Shown piece after piece: positions 43,568-53,906 of a DNA stretch of 64,000 bases. The notes below the pieces were generated by a model, which was not told the DNA's origin, did not search any database, and worked only from the letters and a program-made list of their open reading frames with translations. Positions within the stretch are counted from its first letter, which is position 1, and each line of letters begins with the position of its first letter. A program made the translations under genes and the position numbers. Origin of the DNA: Limonium bicolor (taxonomy: Eukaryota > Streptophyta > Magnoliopsida > Caryophyllales > Plumbaginaceae); the NCBI GenBank assembly GCA_023374045.1, contig CM041778.1:401510438-401574437 (forward strand), given 5' to 3'.

Positions 43568-44464
43568 AATGCTGGAACACCAACGGAGGTAAGCCTAAGC
43601 AACAGCGAAACATAGGAGATCAACCAGCAAATGTAGTAGCCGGTTAGCTGGTAACACCACCGTCCATCAAGCAGTGAAAGTGAAAGGGAAGAGTAGTCAG
43701 ACGCTGCCATGACAAGAGCATACTACATTCTCTGGGTTTGGGGTTTTCCTTCACCGATCTACATCCAGAACTAAACTAACGGTTTGAACCGGTTAACAAC
43801 CCCACCAGCCTCTGAGACTGACTCATTATCACCGCGTCGAGTCAGCTCCTCCTCCCTCTGCATCTCCACTAAGCCGCCACCCCTTTATATGTCATGAAGA
43901 TTCCCTCTCACAAGATATACATTGTCACCCCAAATGCCATCACAAGTAAACTCTTGAATATCGCGAGTCCAAGCCCAGCCATTGCAGCTCTTCATGCCTT
44001 GCATGGATTGTTCGCACCAAGTTTAATTTCGACATGACCCACGGGTGAGCTCTGGGAGGAAGCTACAGTCTGAGAGGAGAAGGCAGTCATAGAGCATAAC
44101 CTCTCCCTCTATTACCAACATCAAGGATGGTGAGATGCTCCCAGCCATGTAAATATGCTTCCATATAATGGCTCCGGGAAGAAGATAACACACCCTCTTG
44201 TCCACCGCACCAAATTCCGTAAATTCCTTCTACGTGCAATGGGACGAGAAACAAGAACAAGTGCGTAGAGGACATTAGAGATTTCAGCCTGCAAAGTGAG
44301 TCGACTGAAGAATTGTCTTCATCTCTGTCATTGCTTAATGCCCTGACCGAGATCAGAAAATGTGCGAGGAAAGAACACCAGAGCTGGGCATCTCCGAGCA
44401 CCAGTTAATAGCTAGGATCTATCTTCACAACAACCCGGGCAAAGCCATTATTGTTACCGTCATT
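43568..44464. other. Flanking DNA with a possible old gene remnant
   Basis: Once the insertions are removed this continues from 6484 and on to 49692. Minus-strand frames of 60-100 codons are present, for example 44401-44087 and a stretch around 44010-43890 reading CEQSMQGMKSCNGWAWTRD. I recognise no family. It could be decayed host coding sequence or an old transposon. The last bases, TCATT (44460-44464), are the left TSD of the Copia that follows. Confidence 0.4.
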
Positions 44465-44672
44465 TGTCAGGCTCGTGAGGGCTAGCGAAGCAAGAAGAAG
44501 AAAGACGAGAGATTGTATTGAATCTGATGAATGTTACAGAGTGAGTGAAAACCGGGGGTTAGACTACTATGTATATGATAGTAGACTAACTAATACCAGG
44601 GGTACATCGGTAATACACCTAGATACAATATACTACATAACAGAGAATTATACAGTATATATATATCTAATA
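44465..44672 (-). repeat. 3' LTR of Copia-C
   Basis: This 208-bp copy differs from 49486-49691 mainly in the length of a TATATA run at its end. Confidence 0.93.
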
Positions 44673-44715
44673 CCCCCCCTCAAGACTTAATGTAACAGAA
44701 GATTAAGTCTTGACG

Positions 44716-45840
44716 CTAAGGATGTGATTCCATGCCGATTTGAGGAAGAGTCTGTCTGTAGACTTTGCCAGTCAGGGGTTTGGTTAGTATGTCTGCCAGC
44801 TGCCGGGAGCTCGGGATATACTGAACATGAATCAATCCAGCTTGCAGCTGCTCTCTCACGAAGTGACAATCGAGCTCGATGTGTTTTGTCCTTTCGTGAG
44901 AGACAGGGTTGCGAGCGATGTGCACTGCTGAAATGTTATCGCATCTGACTGGTACAGGTTCTATGTTGGGAACATCCAGTTCATGGAGCAGGCGGGTGAG
45001 CCAGCTGAGTTCGCTTGTGACCTGCCGCATCGCCCGATATTCCGCTTCTGCAGAGGACAATGCAACAGATGCCTGCTTCTTGGACTTCCAACTGAGGGGA
45101 GAGCCACCCAACAATATGTAGAAACCAGAGATAGATTTCCTGGAAATGGGACAAGAAGCCCAGTCAGAATCGCAGAATGCAGTCAGATTATATGTTTGTT
45201 CTTTATTAAAGGAAATGCCGAAACCTAGTGTTCCTTTTATGTATGATAGGACATGATATGCAGCATCTAAATGTGCAGTAGTGGGCTGTTGTAAAAACTG
45301 ACTCAAATACTGGACACTGAAAGCAAGATCAGGACGAGTATTAACAAGAAAATTTAACTTCCCTATCAATCGTCGGTAGGCTGTTGGATCTGTGAGTATC
45401 TGTCCTGTGTCTTTGTACAGCTTCTGATTGATCTGCAAAGGAGAAACTGATGGACGGCATTCTAGCATATTATGGTCAGTCAAAATTTCAGTAGCATACT
45501 TTCTTTGTGACATGATGAGATTATGACTGGTTTCACTAAATTCCATCCCAAGAAAATATGTTAATCTGCCAAGGTCTTTGATTTTAAACTGATCATGAAG
45601 CTGTTTTTTCAGATTTTGTATTTCTGTTTGTTGTTTCCAGTCACAAGTATATCGTCCACATATATGCCAAGAAATGTGACAGATCCATTGTTTTTCTTAT
45701 AGAAAAGAGAGGGGTCATTCTTTGACTGTTTGTAACCAAGATGTGTAAGGAAAGTGCCAAGTTTGTCATGCCATTGCCTTGATGCTTGTTTTAGGCCATA
45801 TAAAGATTTTTGTAGTTTACAAACTTTGTTTGGACCTAAG
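44716..45840 (-). pseudogene. rnh: Copia-C RT C-terminus and RNase H
   Basis: The frame 45546-44716 reads MEFSETSHNLIMSQRKYATE, KLNFLVNTRPDLAFSVQYLS, CDSDWASCPISRKSISGFYI, SWKSKKQASVALSSAEAEYR, VRCDNISAVHIARNPVSHER and ADILTKPL. This covers the RT thumb and a complete RNase H with its acidic residues. A frameshift near 45550-45845, around the YVDDI motif, separates it from the RT palm. Confidence 0.9.
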
Positions 45841-45844
45841 ACAT

Positions 45845-46528
45845 TTAGGCTGGCGGTATGGTCATGTAGACATCTTCCTTCAAGTCCCCATGCAAAAAAG
45901 CATTATTAACATCTAGTTGATCTAGAACCCAGCCCCTCTTAACAGCAAGGATAATTAAAGCTCTAACAGTTGTGAGTCTAATAACAGGAGAGAAGGTTTC
46001 TTCATAGTCAAGACCATATCTTTGAGTAAATCCTCTCACAACTAACCGGGCTTTGAATCGCTCTAAACTGCCATCTGCTTTGTATTTGGTTTTGTACACC
46101 CATTTACAGCTAATGGGCTTCTTGCCTATTGGTAGGTCAACAATGGACCAAGTGTTGTTTTCTTTAAGGGCTTTGAATTCTGTTTGCATAGCTTCAACCC
46201 ACCTTGGGTCTTTGCTTGCTTCAGTGTAGGAGGTGGGTTCTTGGGAAGAGAGAACTTGATTTAGGAAGTGGTTTGTAGTGGCAGATAATGAGAAGGAGGT
46301 GATGCTTTGTTTGGGTATAACAGAAGTAAGGGTATCAAGAGGAAGAAGGTTGGAAGGATTTTGTTTTTGTTGTAGTCTGTTGGTAATAATTTCTGAGAAC
46401 GGATCTGTGTGACAAGTTGTGTGACAGATGTAGTCATTGAGTTTCAAGGGTGGTTTATGAACTCTTGATGATCTTCTAAGATTGGTTTGTGTGTGGTCAG
46501 GTTCAATGTCTTCTGTGGTGTTTAGCAA
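45845..46528 (-). pseudogene. rt: Copia-C reverse transcriptase N-terminal half
   Basis: The 227-codon frame has the basic linker [19 protein letters not shown], then [38 protein letters not shown], the [20 protein letters not shown] region and [20 protein letters not shown], ending MTIPPA plus a stop. The [17 protein letters not shown] motif continues in another frame at about 45780-45810. Between it and integrase (46530-46920) the sequence is a low-complexity, frame-shifted linker. Confidence 0.9.
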
Positions 46529-46921
46529 GGGTCAGTAGCAGAGATGGAAGATTCTGGGAAGGAGGAATGAAGAGGGGGTACAGCAGGTTGATTGTTGCTG
46601 TCTGAGAACTGAGATGGACTTACTGTATGATCATGTGGGGAGTGTATAGGAGAAGGATCAAGAGTATCAATAGAAGTAGGTATGTGAGTGTATCTTGGAG
46701 TTGTGGAGGGTGTGTTTGTCCAGGTTCTTTTTCTTGACGGTGGAAAGATCTGGTGGTGTTTGTGTCATCATAGAAGGGGAAAGGATTTGGGTTGTTGGTG
46801 TCATGGTCCAGCTGTTTGGTATGCCAGAGTTTGCTCCAACTCTTGTCAAGGATAGGGTATATGGTTTCAAAAAATGTGACATCCCTACTGATCTGGGTTT
46901 GATTAGTGTCTATAAGATGAA

Positions 46922-49189
46922 CTATGTATCCCTTGGTATTTTGGCATTGCCTAAGTAAATGGCAGCAGAAGATCTAGGATCTAGTTTGTTTCTGTTTGGG
47001 CCTAGGGTTGTGACATAGCAGAGACAACCAAAGTTTCTTATTTGGTTGTAATCAGGAGGGACCCCATAAACCCTTTCAAATGGCGTAACATGCTGTATTG
47101 CTTTAGATGGTGTTCTATTGATTATAAAGGCTGCATGTTCTAAAGCAAAACCCCAGAATTCAGATTCTAATCCTGACTGAAAGAGGAAGGATCTAGTGAC
47201 TTGCATCAAGTGCCCTTGTTTTCTTTCGACTACACCATTTTGTTGAGGTGTATGGGGGCAACTTGTTTGATGCACAATGCCTTTTTCCTTAAAGAAATCT
47301 ACCCCTTCTTGAGAGCTTCCTAACTCTTTGGCATTATCACTCCTAATTGTTTTGATGTGTTTGTTAAATTGTTTTTCAACCAGTTGGACAAAATCTTTGA
47401 TGTTTTTCATACCCTCTGATTTAGACTTGAGCAATTTAACCCAAGTTGATCGTGAAAAATCATCAACAAAAGTAATGAAATATCTTTGACCTTTCAAGGT
47501 TTCAGTTCGCATGGGCCCACAAATATCAACATGAATCATTTCAAAACATTCAGAAGTTTTTATTGCACTGGAAGAGAATGGTAACCTCTTCCCTTTTGCT
47601 TGGTAACATACAGTGCATGGTATGATATCAACTGTAGGGAATTTCTTTCCTAAATTCATCCTAGACATTTTCTGAGGTGATATGTGACCTAGCTTATTGT
47701 GCCAGATAACAAAATCTTTATGTTGTCTAGATTGATCATCTGAACTTCTAACAGCAGAAATATCAGAAACTTTATCAACCAAATTGCAAACAGACATGGT
47801 GGTATTTTTCTCCTTAACACGAACTAAGAATTCTTGTAAAGCACTAGTCTTAAGCAGATACAAGCCATCTCTTTCAAAACCAATTGGTGCCTCAAGTTGG
47901 GTTGCACTATCCTGCAATGTACAACAATCATGGGAGAAGGTGACAGTCATTCTTAAATTTCTGGTCAGCTTGCTAACAGAGATGAGGTTAAAAGTAAAGG
48001 AAGGCACAAACAGAACGTCATCAAGTTGCAGATTATCACATATTCTAACTCCTCCAGTATTTATCACTTTTCTACTTTCTCCATCAGGGAGTGTTATAGT
48101 TCTAATCTCAGCTAGTCTAGCAAGATTATCAAACAATGAACGATTTCCAGTCACATGTTCCGTGGCTCCAGAATCAAGGATCCAAAACAAGTTTAAATTA
48201 TCAGACAACAATCCATTCGCGATATGTAGCTGATAGTGATGAGAGTTAAGGATATTACCAGAAAAACTCCCAAGAGTTTTGGTCGAAACAGTCCTTGGAT
48301 TTGAGCTTCTTTGATCTAGGTACCTTGTGAGTTGCTCTAATTGGTCTGCAGAGAGGCCTTGAACTGGTGAACTGGAGTCTCGCGCATCGCCCCTCTTTCC
48401 TTCGTCTTGCTCAAGAATCGCTCCCGCAATATGTTGAGTGCGTTGCTGCGTATCAGTTTGATTCTTGCCGTCGGGGAAGCCAATTAACCACCAGCACTCT
48501 CCTCGAGTATGCCCTAGTTTAGCGCAATTAGTACACTTCAGTTGGTTCCTTCTTGCTGTGTTGGTATTCGGTGATGTTTTCTTGCTGGCGCTTCGTGTAT
48601 TAGGTCTTTTGTTCCCCGTGGAGAGTTTACTAGCCAAGGCAATTGAATCTTCACCTCCCTCAGTGCGAGAATCTGAAAGTTGTCGTTGCTTCTGATCTTG
48701 GGCGACCAAAGAATATGCAAGCTCGAGGTCGGGAAGAGGTCTCATGAGAAGAATCGAACTCTTCGCATGCCGAAAGTCGTCATTTAACCCATCCAAGAAT
48801 TTCATGAGTTGATCTTGGTCGTTGTTATCTTGGACTGCTTTCGCCGCGCCACAAGTGCACCCACATACGCATTTAGGGTTTCTTCTTGCAGATTGGAGTC
48901 GATCCCACAGCTTCTTGAGTTTAGCAAAGTATAAACTCACACTGTCCTCGTGTTGTTGCAACCGACTAATTTCTCTCTGAATAGCATAAATCTCAGGCCC
49001 ATTCGTCAAATCGTACCTTTTGCAGAGGCTAATCCACATCTGATGCGCCGTGGGTTGATAAACGATGGTCTCCCCAATCTCTTTGTCGACTGAATTTAGA
49101 ATCCAGCTCATAACAGTATGATTGCATCGCTCCCACATTGGATAGCGCTCAGACGATATCTCAGGTGCTTCGATTTGCCCATTAACCAT
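46922..49189 (-). CDS. gag-pro-int: Copia-C Gag-protease-integrase long open frame
   Basis: This is 755 codons without a stop. It begins in the Gag capsid (MVNGQIEAPEISSERYPMWE), with VYQPTAHQMWISLCKRYDLT and FLDGLNDDFRHAKSSILLM, then the CCHC knuckle CTNCAKLGHTRGECWWLIGF. The protease has WILDSGATEHVTGN. The pre-integrase motif is VIWHNKLGHISPQKM. Integrase has CTVCYQAKGKR, IHVDICGPM, FVDDFSRSTW, RSDNAKELG and HTPQQNGVVERKQGH. The frame ends at IYLGNAKIPRDT because a G-run lost a base; the remaining integrase tail is in the next frame. The true N-terminus is upstream at 49440, in another frame. Confidence 0.92.
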   Translation of the reverse strand: MVNGQIEAPEISSERYPMWERCNHTVMSWILNSVDKEIGETIVYQPTAHQMWISLCKRYDLTNGPEIYAIQREISRLQQHEDSVSLYFAKLKKLWDRLQSARRNPKCVCGCTCGAAKAVQDNNDQDQLMKFLDGLNDDFRHAKSSILLMRPLPDLELAYSLVAQDQKQRQLSDSRTEGGEDSIALASKLSTGNKRPNTRSASKKTSPNTNTARRNQLKCTNCAKLGHTRGECWWLIGFPDGKNQTDTQQRTQHIAGAILEQDEGKRGDARDSSSPVQGLSADQLEQLTRYLDQRSSNPRTVSTKTLGSFSGNILNSHHYQLHIANGLLSDNLNLFWILDSGATEHVTGNRSLFDNLARLAEIRTITLPDGESRKVINTGGVRICDNLQLDDVLFVPSFTFNLISVSKLTRNLRMTVTFSHDCCTLQDSATQLEAPIGFERDGLYLLKTSALQEFLVRVKEKNTTMSVCNLVDKVSDISAVRSSDDQSRQHKDFVIWHNKLGHISPQKMSRMNLGKKFPTVDIIPCTVCYQAKGKRLPFSSSAIKTSECFEMIHVDICGPMRTETLKGQRYFITFVDDFSRSTWVKLLKSKSEGMKNIKDFVQLVEKQFNKHIKTIRSDNAKELGSSQEGVDFFKEKGIVHQTSCPHTPQQNGVVERKQGHLMQVTRSFLFQSGLESEFWGFALEHAAFIINRTPSKAIQHVTPFERVYGVPPDYNQIRNFGCLCYVTTLGPNRNKLDPRSSAAIYLGNAKIPRDT

Positions 49190-49440
49190 TCCATACTTAT
49201 TCTTCGATTTGAGGACAATTGTAGCCGCTCTTTTCCACGAATCGAAGTTCTGACCATCCTTATACTTTGCGGCAAGGGCGAGCGACGAGTTATCGGAAGG
49301 ATGAAGGTAGGGGGGTCGTTGTAGTCGAGTTTTGTTTCGATGAGGTCTTCTTGCGAAATTGTTTCATCGTTGTTCATGAGATCTGCCTCTTTCTCGTTGT
49401 TCTCTTGCGACAAAACCTCGCCTGTAACTTCGTTCGCCAT
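49190..49440 (-). pseudogene. gag: Copia-C Gag N-terminus, shifted frame
   Basis: The ATG at 49440, 34 bases inside the primer-binding site, opens MANEVTGEVLSQENNEKEAD. It reaches DYNDPP, where a run of C residues (about 49310-49316) is one base short. The correct continuation (LHPSDNSSLALAAKYKDG) is in the frame that leads into the 755-codon frame. This single indel separates the start codon from the rest of Gag. Confidence 0.88.
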
Positions 49441-49485
49441 AGATGCGGAAAATGTTGTTAGTGGCGACGAAGCTCTGATACCATG

Positions 49486-49691
49486 TCAGGCTCGTGAGGG
49501 CTAGCGAAGCAAGAAGAAGAAAGACGAGAGATTGTATTGAATCTGATGAATGTTACAGAGTGAGTGAAAACCGGGGGTTAGACTACTATGTATATGATAG
49601 TAGACTAACTAATACCAGGGGTACATCGGTAATACACCTAGATACAATATACTACATAACAGAGAATTATACAGTATACATATATCTAATA
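49486..49691 (-). repeat. 5' LTR of Copia-C
   Basis: This 206-bp copy is the partner of 44465-44672, bounded by the primer-binding site at 49474-49485 and TSD TCATT at 49692-49696. Confidence 0.93.
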
Positions 49692-49696
49692 TCATT

Positions 49697-50849
49697 TTGC
49701 ATATTGAATCCATCAAAACATGCCCGATACAGCGAGATCAAGCAAAGCTACCGCTGATTACCTCTCTCTTCATTGCCAGTATTGCCATGCAAGCCCAAAT
49801 CTACCATCATTAGTCCTCATGCATGGTGGTGAAAAACTAGGCTGCCTTTGACACCGAAGTTGTACCACCTAAATCTGATGGTAACTGTGTTGGGCTGGTA
49901 AATATGGCATGTTTTTAAAATACCACACCACCCCAAATCTTCATTCTCATGGTAAAGATCCAGTGACGCCCACTCCATCTTAGTGACATAATTTATTGCC
50001 AGAAATATCATCTCGGCATCCAAGTCGCACTTCCGACACCACCAGCCTTACGTACAAGACAGCAAGGAAAGAGACAAGGCCAGACAGAGGGAAAGGGTAC
50101 AGGAAGAAACTGAGAGATCTAGGGCAAGCGGCGTTCGAATCCCATCACCTTTACAAACTAGTCTCTGCAAACAAAACCCATCTAGTATAGCCACATGCAG
50201 ATCGTGCAGGGTTAGGGGAAGACTACGACATCTTCCTGATGTTTAATTCATCACCGTAAAGCCCAAAGGCTTCGCCAGTTTGATTGTGCCTCCCATGAGT
50301 ACCAGTTTATGTATATTATGGGAATCTTCGTTGGTTTGTATTTGGTGCCCGTGACCTGGTTTTAGTGGAAATGAAGATAGCTGATTAGCATCATAAGCCA
50401 GAAAGCTAGAAGAAAGGCAAAGGGGGTGCCGTGTGGAAAGGCATCGTGTGTAAAGGCATAAAAGGGTGATGAAGGTTAGCCAGAAGTCCCGCCGAAGGGA
50501 GTGAGAGCACATAGTCGGGCGTCAACGACGAAAGCCTCCTCGTGTTGCTCTGTTTCTCAAGATTTTGTATTCTTTCATCTTCTTTTACTATCTTAGTTTA
50601 ATTCGAAGGATGAGAGACAGAAGATTGATAACCTAATCATTGTAAGTAATTAATCTAACATAGAGATAATTGTGGAAGTGTAAATTCGACCCCAATCGGA
50701 GTGGGACTCGACTTTAAAGTAGAATAGAGGATACAAATGTATTATGTAGATTTAAGGATTGAAAAGAAAAAATGAGTAAGGAAAGAGATATGAGTGTGAG
50801 ACAACCGAATTATGTGGTTCTGATACATAAACCTAGTTCATGGCAAGAG
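49697..50849. other. Flanking DNA, possible decayed coding fragment
   Basis: A 68-codon minus-strand frame (50023-49817) reads MDAEMIFLAINYVTKMEWAS and has a normal amino-acid mix, but I cannot place it. The rest looks noncoding. It is continuous with 43568-44464 once Copia-C is removed. Confidence 0.4.
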
Positions 50850-50857
50850 GTTACCTC

Positions 50858-51972
50858 CAATGTTCTCACGATCGTGATCCTAGCGTAGGATCGAAAGTGA
50901 CTCCTAGGATCGGATCATGGGATCGGATTGTGGGATCATTCGATTCTATAAAAAGTGAGATAATATTGTTCAAAAATATACATATGTCATTAAAAAAATT
51001 ATTTAAAGTATACAATTTAAATTGACTGAAAATATAGCATTATTGTATAAAAATTATAAACTAAGACCACAACTATGACAATAGGCTTACAAAACTTTAA
51101 TATAGATAATCAAACATTGTGAATTCTTATAATATTGTTCATAGAAAAAGACAAAATGAAATGAGATAGGTTAAACATAAATCAAATCCACAAACTTCAT
51201 AATTTTTATATGCATCTTTATTCCTTTCATCACCCTCTCAACAAATATTATGAGCTACAAGGTCTTTATTTAATAAATCATGGGTTTTCCTATCCATGCT
51301 CATTCAAAAGAGTAAGAAATGGAACACAGAGTCAAAATTAGTTCTAAGAGCTTATTGTTTCAATTATAAGCCAAAAGAGAAAAAATGATAAGAGTGATCA
51401 ATCATATTTTATAAATTTGTAGTTCTTTTAAGTTATTTTTTCATTTTCTACTTTAGAGTTTTAAACTTTGAATTTTCCAACCTTTACAATATTAAATAAA
51501 ACTTTGAATGTTATTTATTTTTGTGGACACCTATGTACATTTTGTAATCTTTCATGCCGAAGAGTGACAAGAGGTGATATTCCAATCTTAATCCTTATCT
51601 GCTCAATGACCTCAAATAAATCTACATATCAAAGTTGTTTTTAATAACATCTAGTTGCAATGTTCAAATTCATGATATCTTATGGATTATGAAACTTTCT
51701 ACAATATTTTGAAAACTTTTTGTTTCTTTAGACTTTATTTAGATACAATTCACATTGATATGAAAAACATAACAAAAATAAAATTGGGATCGATGGGATT
51801 GTAGGATCGTACTATGGATCTAGAGTGTAGGGTCATAGGATTGTGCGATCGAATCGTGATCCTACAACGCTCCTATATGTTTCCGATCCTACCTACGATC
51901 CGGATCGTAACTATGAATTTGGATTGTAAGATCGTACAATCGTGTGATCAAATTACGATTCTGTGAACATTG
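50858..51972. mobile_element. Non-autonomous hAT-type element rich in GGATCG/CGATCC words
   Basis: This 1115-bp element is flanked by a perfect 8-bp duplication GTTACCTC at 50850-50857 and 51973-51980. The terminal inverted repeat CAATGTTCTCACGATCGTGA pairs imperfectly with the right end (CAATGTTCACAGAATCGTAA when inverted). Both subterminal regions are packed with GGATCG, CGATCC and ATCGTA words, which could bind a transposase. The core is AT-rich and noncoding. 8-bp duplication and CA-start ends point to hAT. Confidence 0.85.
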
Positions 51973-51980
51973 GTTACCTC

Positions 51981-53427
51981 ATGGTAACCTATTCTTCACA
52001 GCTGACTACAACTTGCTCATGGATGTTAGTCGTACCTCTAACTATTTTATATGCATAGATGTTGCTCATGAAAGCACTCATACCGCTCTTTATTTAGATA
52101 GCCATTTCTCGACAGCTGGCTACAATTTGCTCATAGTTGTTCATGTAGTACCATGGTTTTCTAATTTTTATCGTCAAATCATACGTAGAGCTCCCACGAG
52201 TAGAGGTATCAGGTGCAAAAGGACGATGTTTCAAACGAGCTACCTGACATAATACTTTGAATTCACCCTTTACAAGACGAGAGTTTTTAATCTTCTTCAT
52301 GATAACCCATAATGGTTCTATTTCAATTGTTTTATTATGCAAACCATTTTGAACACAAGTTCAAATCATGCACCTAACATCTAACATGCAAGAAATCTCT
52401 ATTATGCAAGAGTGAAAAAGTTTGTTTTAAATAATAATCACACTTAGTATTGTTGGACATGTTATCTAGCGAGATAGAAAACAATTGATCTGTTATATTC
52501 CACTCAAAGAAAATGCCAATAATCTTGTCTAGAAGACTTAGGCAGGTGTATTTTTATTCGTAAACATACCATCGTACCATTAGCTCATAAAAACACTAAG
52601 TCATCCAGTTGACGATGGCATCAGTGAGGACCTATACCCAGACCTGACCTACATCCACGTATAAGGATGCAAATCTTAGCTGGCAGTGCGTACATTGAGC
52701 TCATCCAGCTCTTTAAGTGATTAAACGAGCCCCGAAAGAGTACCACAATGGTACTATGTGACCCACCATACCGGCTAAGATATGTAAAGTCGATGATGAT
52801 TAGCAGATAGCCTGGCAGGTACCTAAGACGATAAATAAAGCTTGATAAAGTTAAACGCTTATCTAAGCTAGGTAAACTAGGAACATAAAACAGAAAATGA
52901 CATTATCAGATTACACATGTGGCTTATGAGAGCCCAACAGCAGAACCAGGTGCTCATTATCTAGTGAGCTTGTGACAAGTAGCAACGTACCCCATGGCTT
53001 CGTGGAAAAAACTTCACTCCATAAAGGTAACTGTACCCAGATTTCCAAAATCCGCCGCATTCATCAGCCTGGCGGAGCGTCGGTGACGTACCTCCACAGC
53101 AGTCGACCTGTTTCAATAAGTCCTCCGCACCATTGTCGCCTACAATCCTCCATCTAGAAATCCGCTCCAACATCAAATAGTTACATTGGGTACAAAACTT
53201 CAACGATGAGCAGAAACGGGGCTCCTCATTGTCATCATCTTGGTCAGGTAAAGTCGATGTCCACAATCCCCCAAAAGTACCATCCTATCCCACCACTAAC
53301 ACCAAATCTCTTCCCCCAACCACTTTGACAACCACCAATGCACCGCCTGCTATGCGAAGCCAAAGCCTCAACATGCATGATCAACCGATATGGAAAATTC
53401 ACCGATAAGCTTCTACAAACCCGCTGC
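51981..53427. other. Unassigned DNA between hAT element and Copia-D
   Basis: No transposon ends or known domains are visible. Minus-strand frames of 62-101 codons at 52961-53432 (one reading PRFCSSLKFCTQCNYLMLER) look faintly protein-like but match nothing I know. The rest seems noncoding. Confidence 0.4.
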
Positions 53428-53432
53428 CTCAT

Positions 53433-53715
53433 TGTTAAAGTTTTAATTCCTAACTAAGCACACAATTTAGATAATTATTTTAGCTAAATAATTAGTCTTT
53501 GTTATGGCCGTTGCACAACGTTCATATTTGTTTTTAGTTCCTACGATTTAGGAGAGTTTTTATATATTGAGTTGTTATATTAGAATTAATTTCTCTGATT
53601 TAGTTAAGAGTCTATGCCTATATAATAGGCTGATTACAATTGCAATAAACGCATCAAACATCAGATTTCCTCTGCTATCTTCATTGTTCTATTTACGTTA
53701 TTTTCAATTCCAACA
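53433..53715 (+). repeat. 5' LTR of Copia-D
   Basis: This 283-bp LTR runs TGTTAAAG to TTCCAACA, followed after three bases by the primer-binding site. Confidence 0.94.
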
Positions 53716-53718
53716 AAG

Positions 53719-53731
53719 TGGTATCAAGAGC
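53719..53731 (+). other. Primer-binding site of Copia-D
   Basis: TGGTATCAAGAGC is a variant of the initiator tRNA-Met site with one extra A, as seen in some plant Copia families. Confidence 0.85.
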
Positions 53732-53906
53732 CTCCAGTTAACGGTTCTGGGAGTGAAAAAAAATAGAAAGAGGAAGAAAAGAATTTGAGCGCGTGAAGAG
53801 CAAACACACCGAGAGGAAAAAAAAAATAGAGTGTGAAGAGCAAACACACCGAGAGGAAGAAAAAAAAATATAGAGATCTATATAGAGATCTTGAGCGTGA
53901 GAGAAG

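Larger units (their letters stand above)
44465..49691 (-). mobile_element. Ty1/Copia LTR retrotransposon (Copia-C)
   Basis: This 5227-bp element has a perfect TSD TCATT at 44460-44464 and 49692-49696 and LTRs of 208 and 206 bp, almost identical. The primer-binding site TGGTATCAGAGC (49474-49485 on the minus strand) directly abuts the right LTR. A polypurine tract (C-run at 44673-44679 on the plus strand) abuts the left one. In element orientation the LTR runs TATTAGATATA to GCCTGACA, sharing TATTAG and TGACA with Copia-1. Domain order is Gag-protease-integrase-RT-RNase H. Only a few one-base frameshifts break it, so it is a younger relative of Copia-1. Confidence 0.95.
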
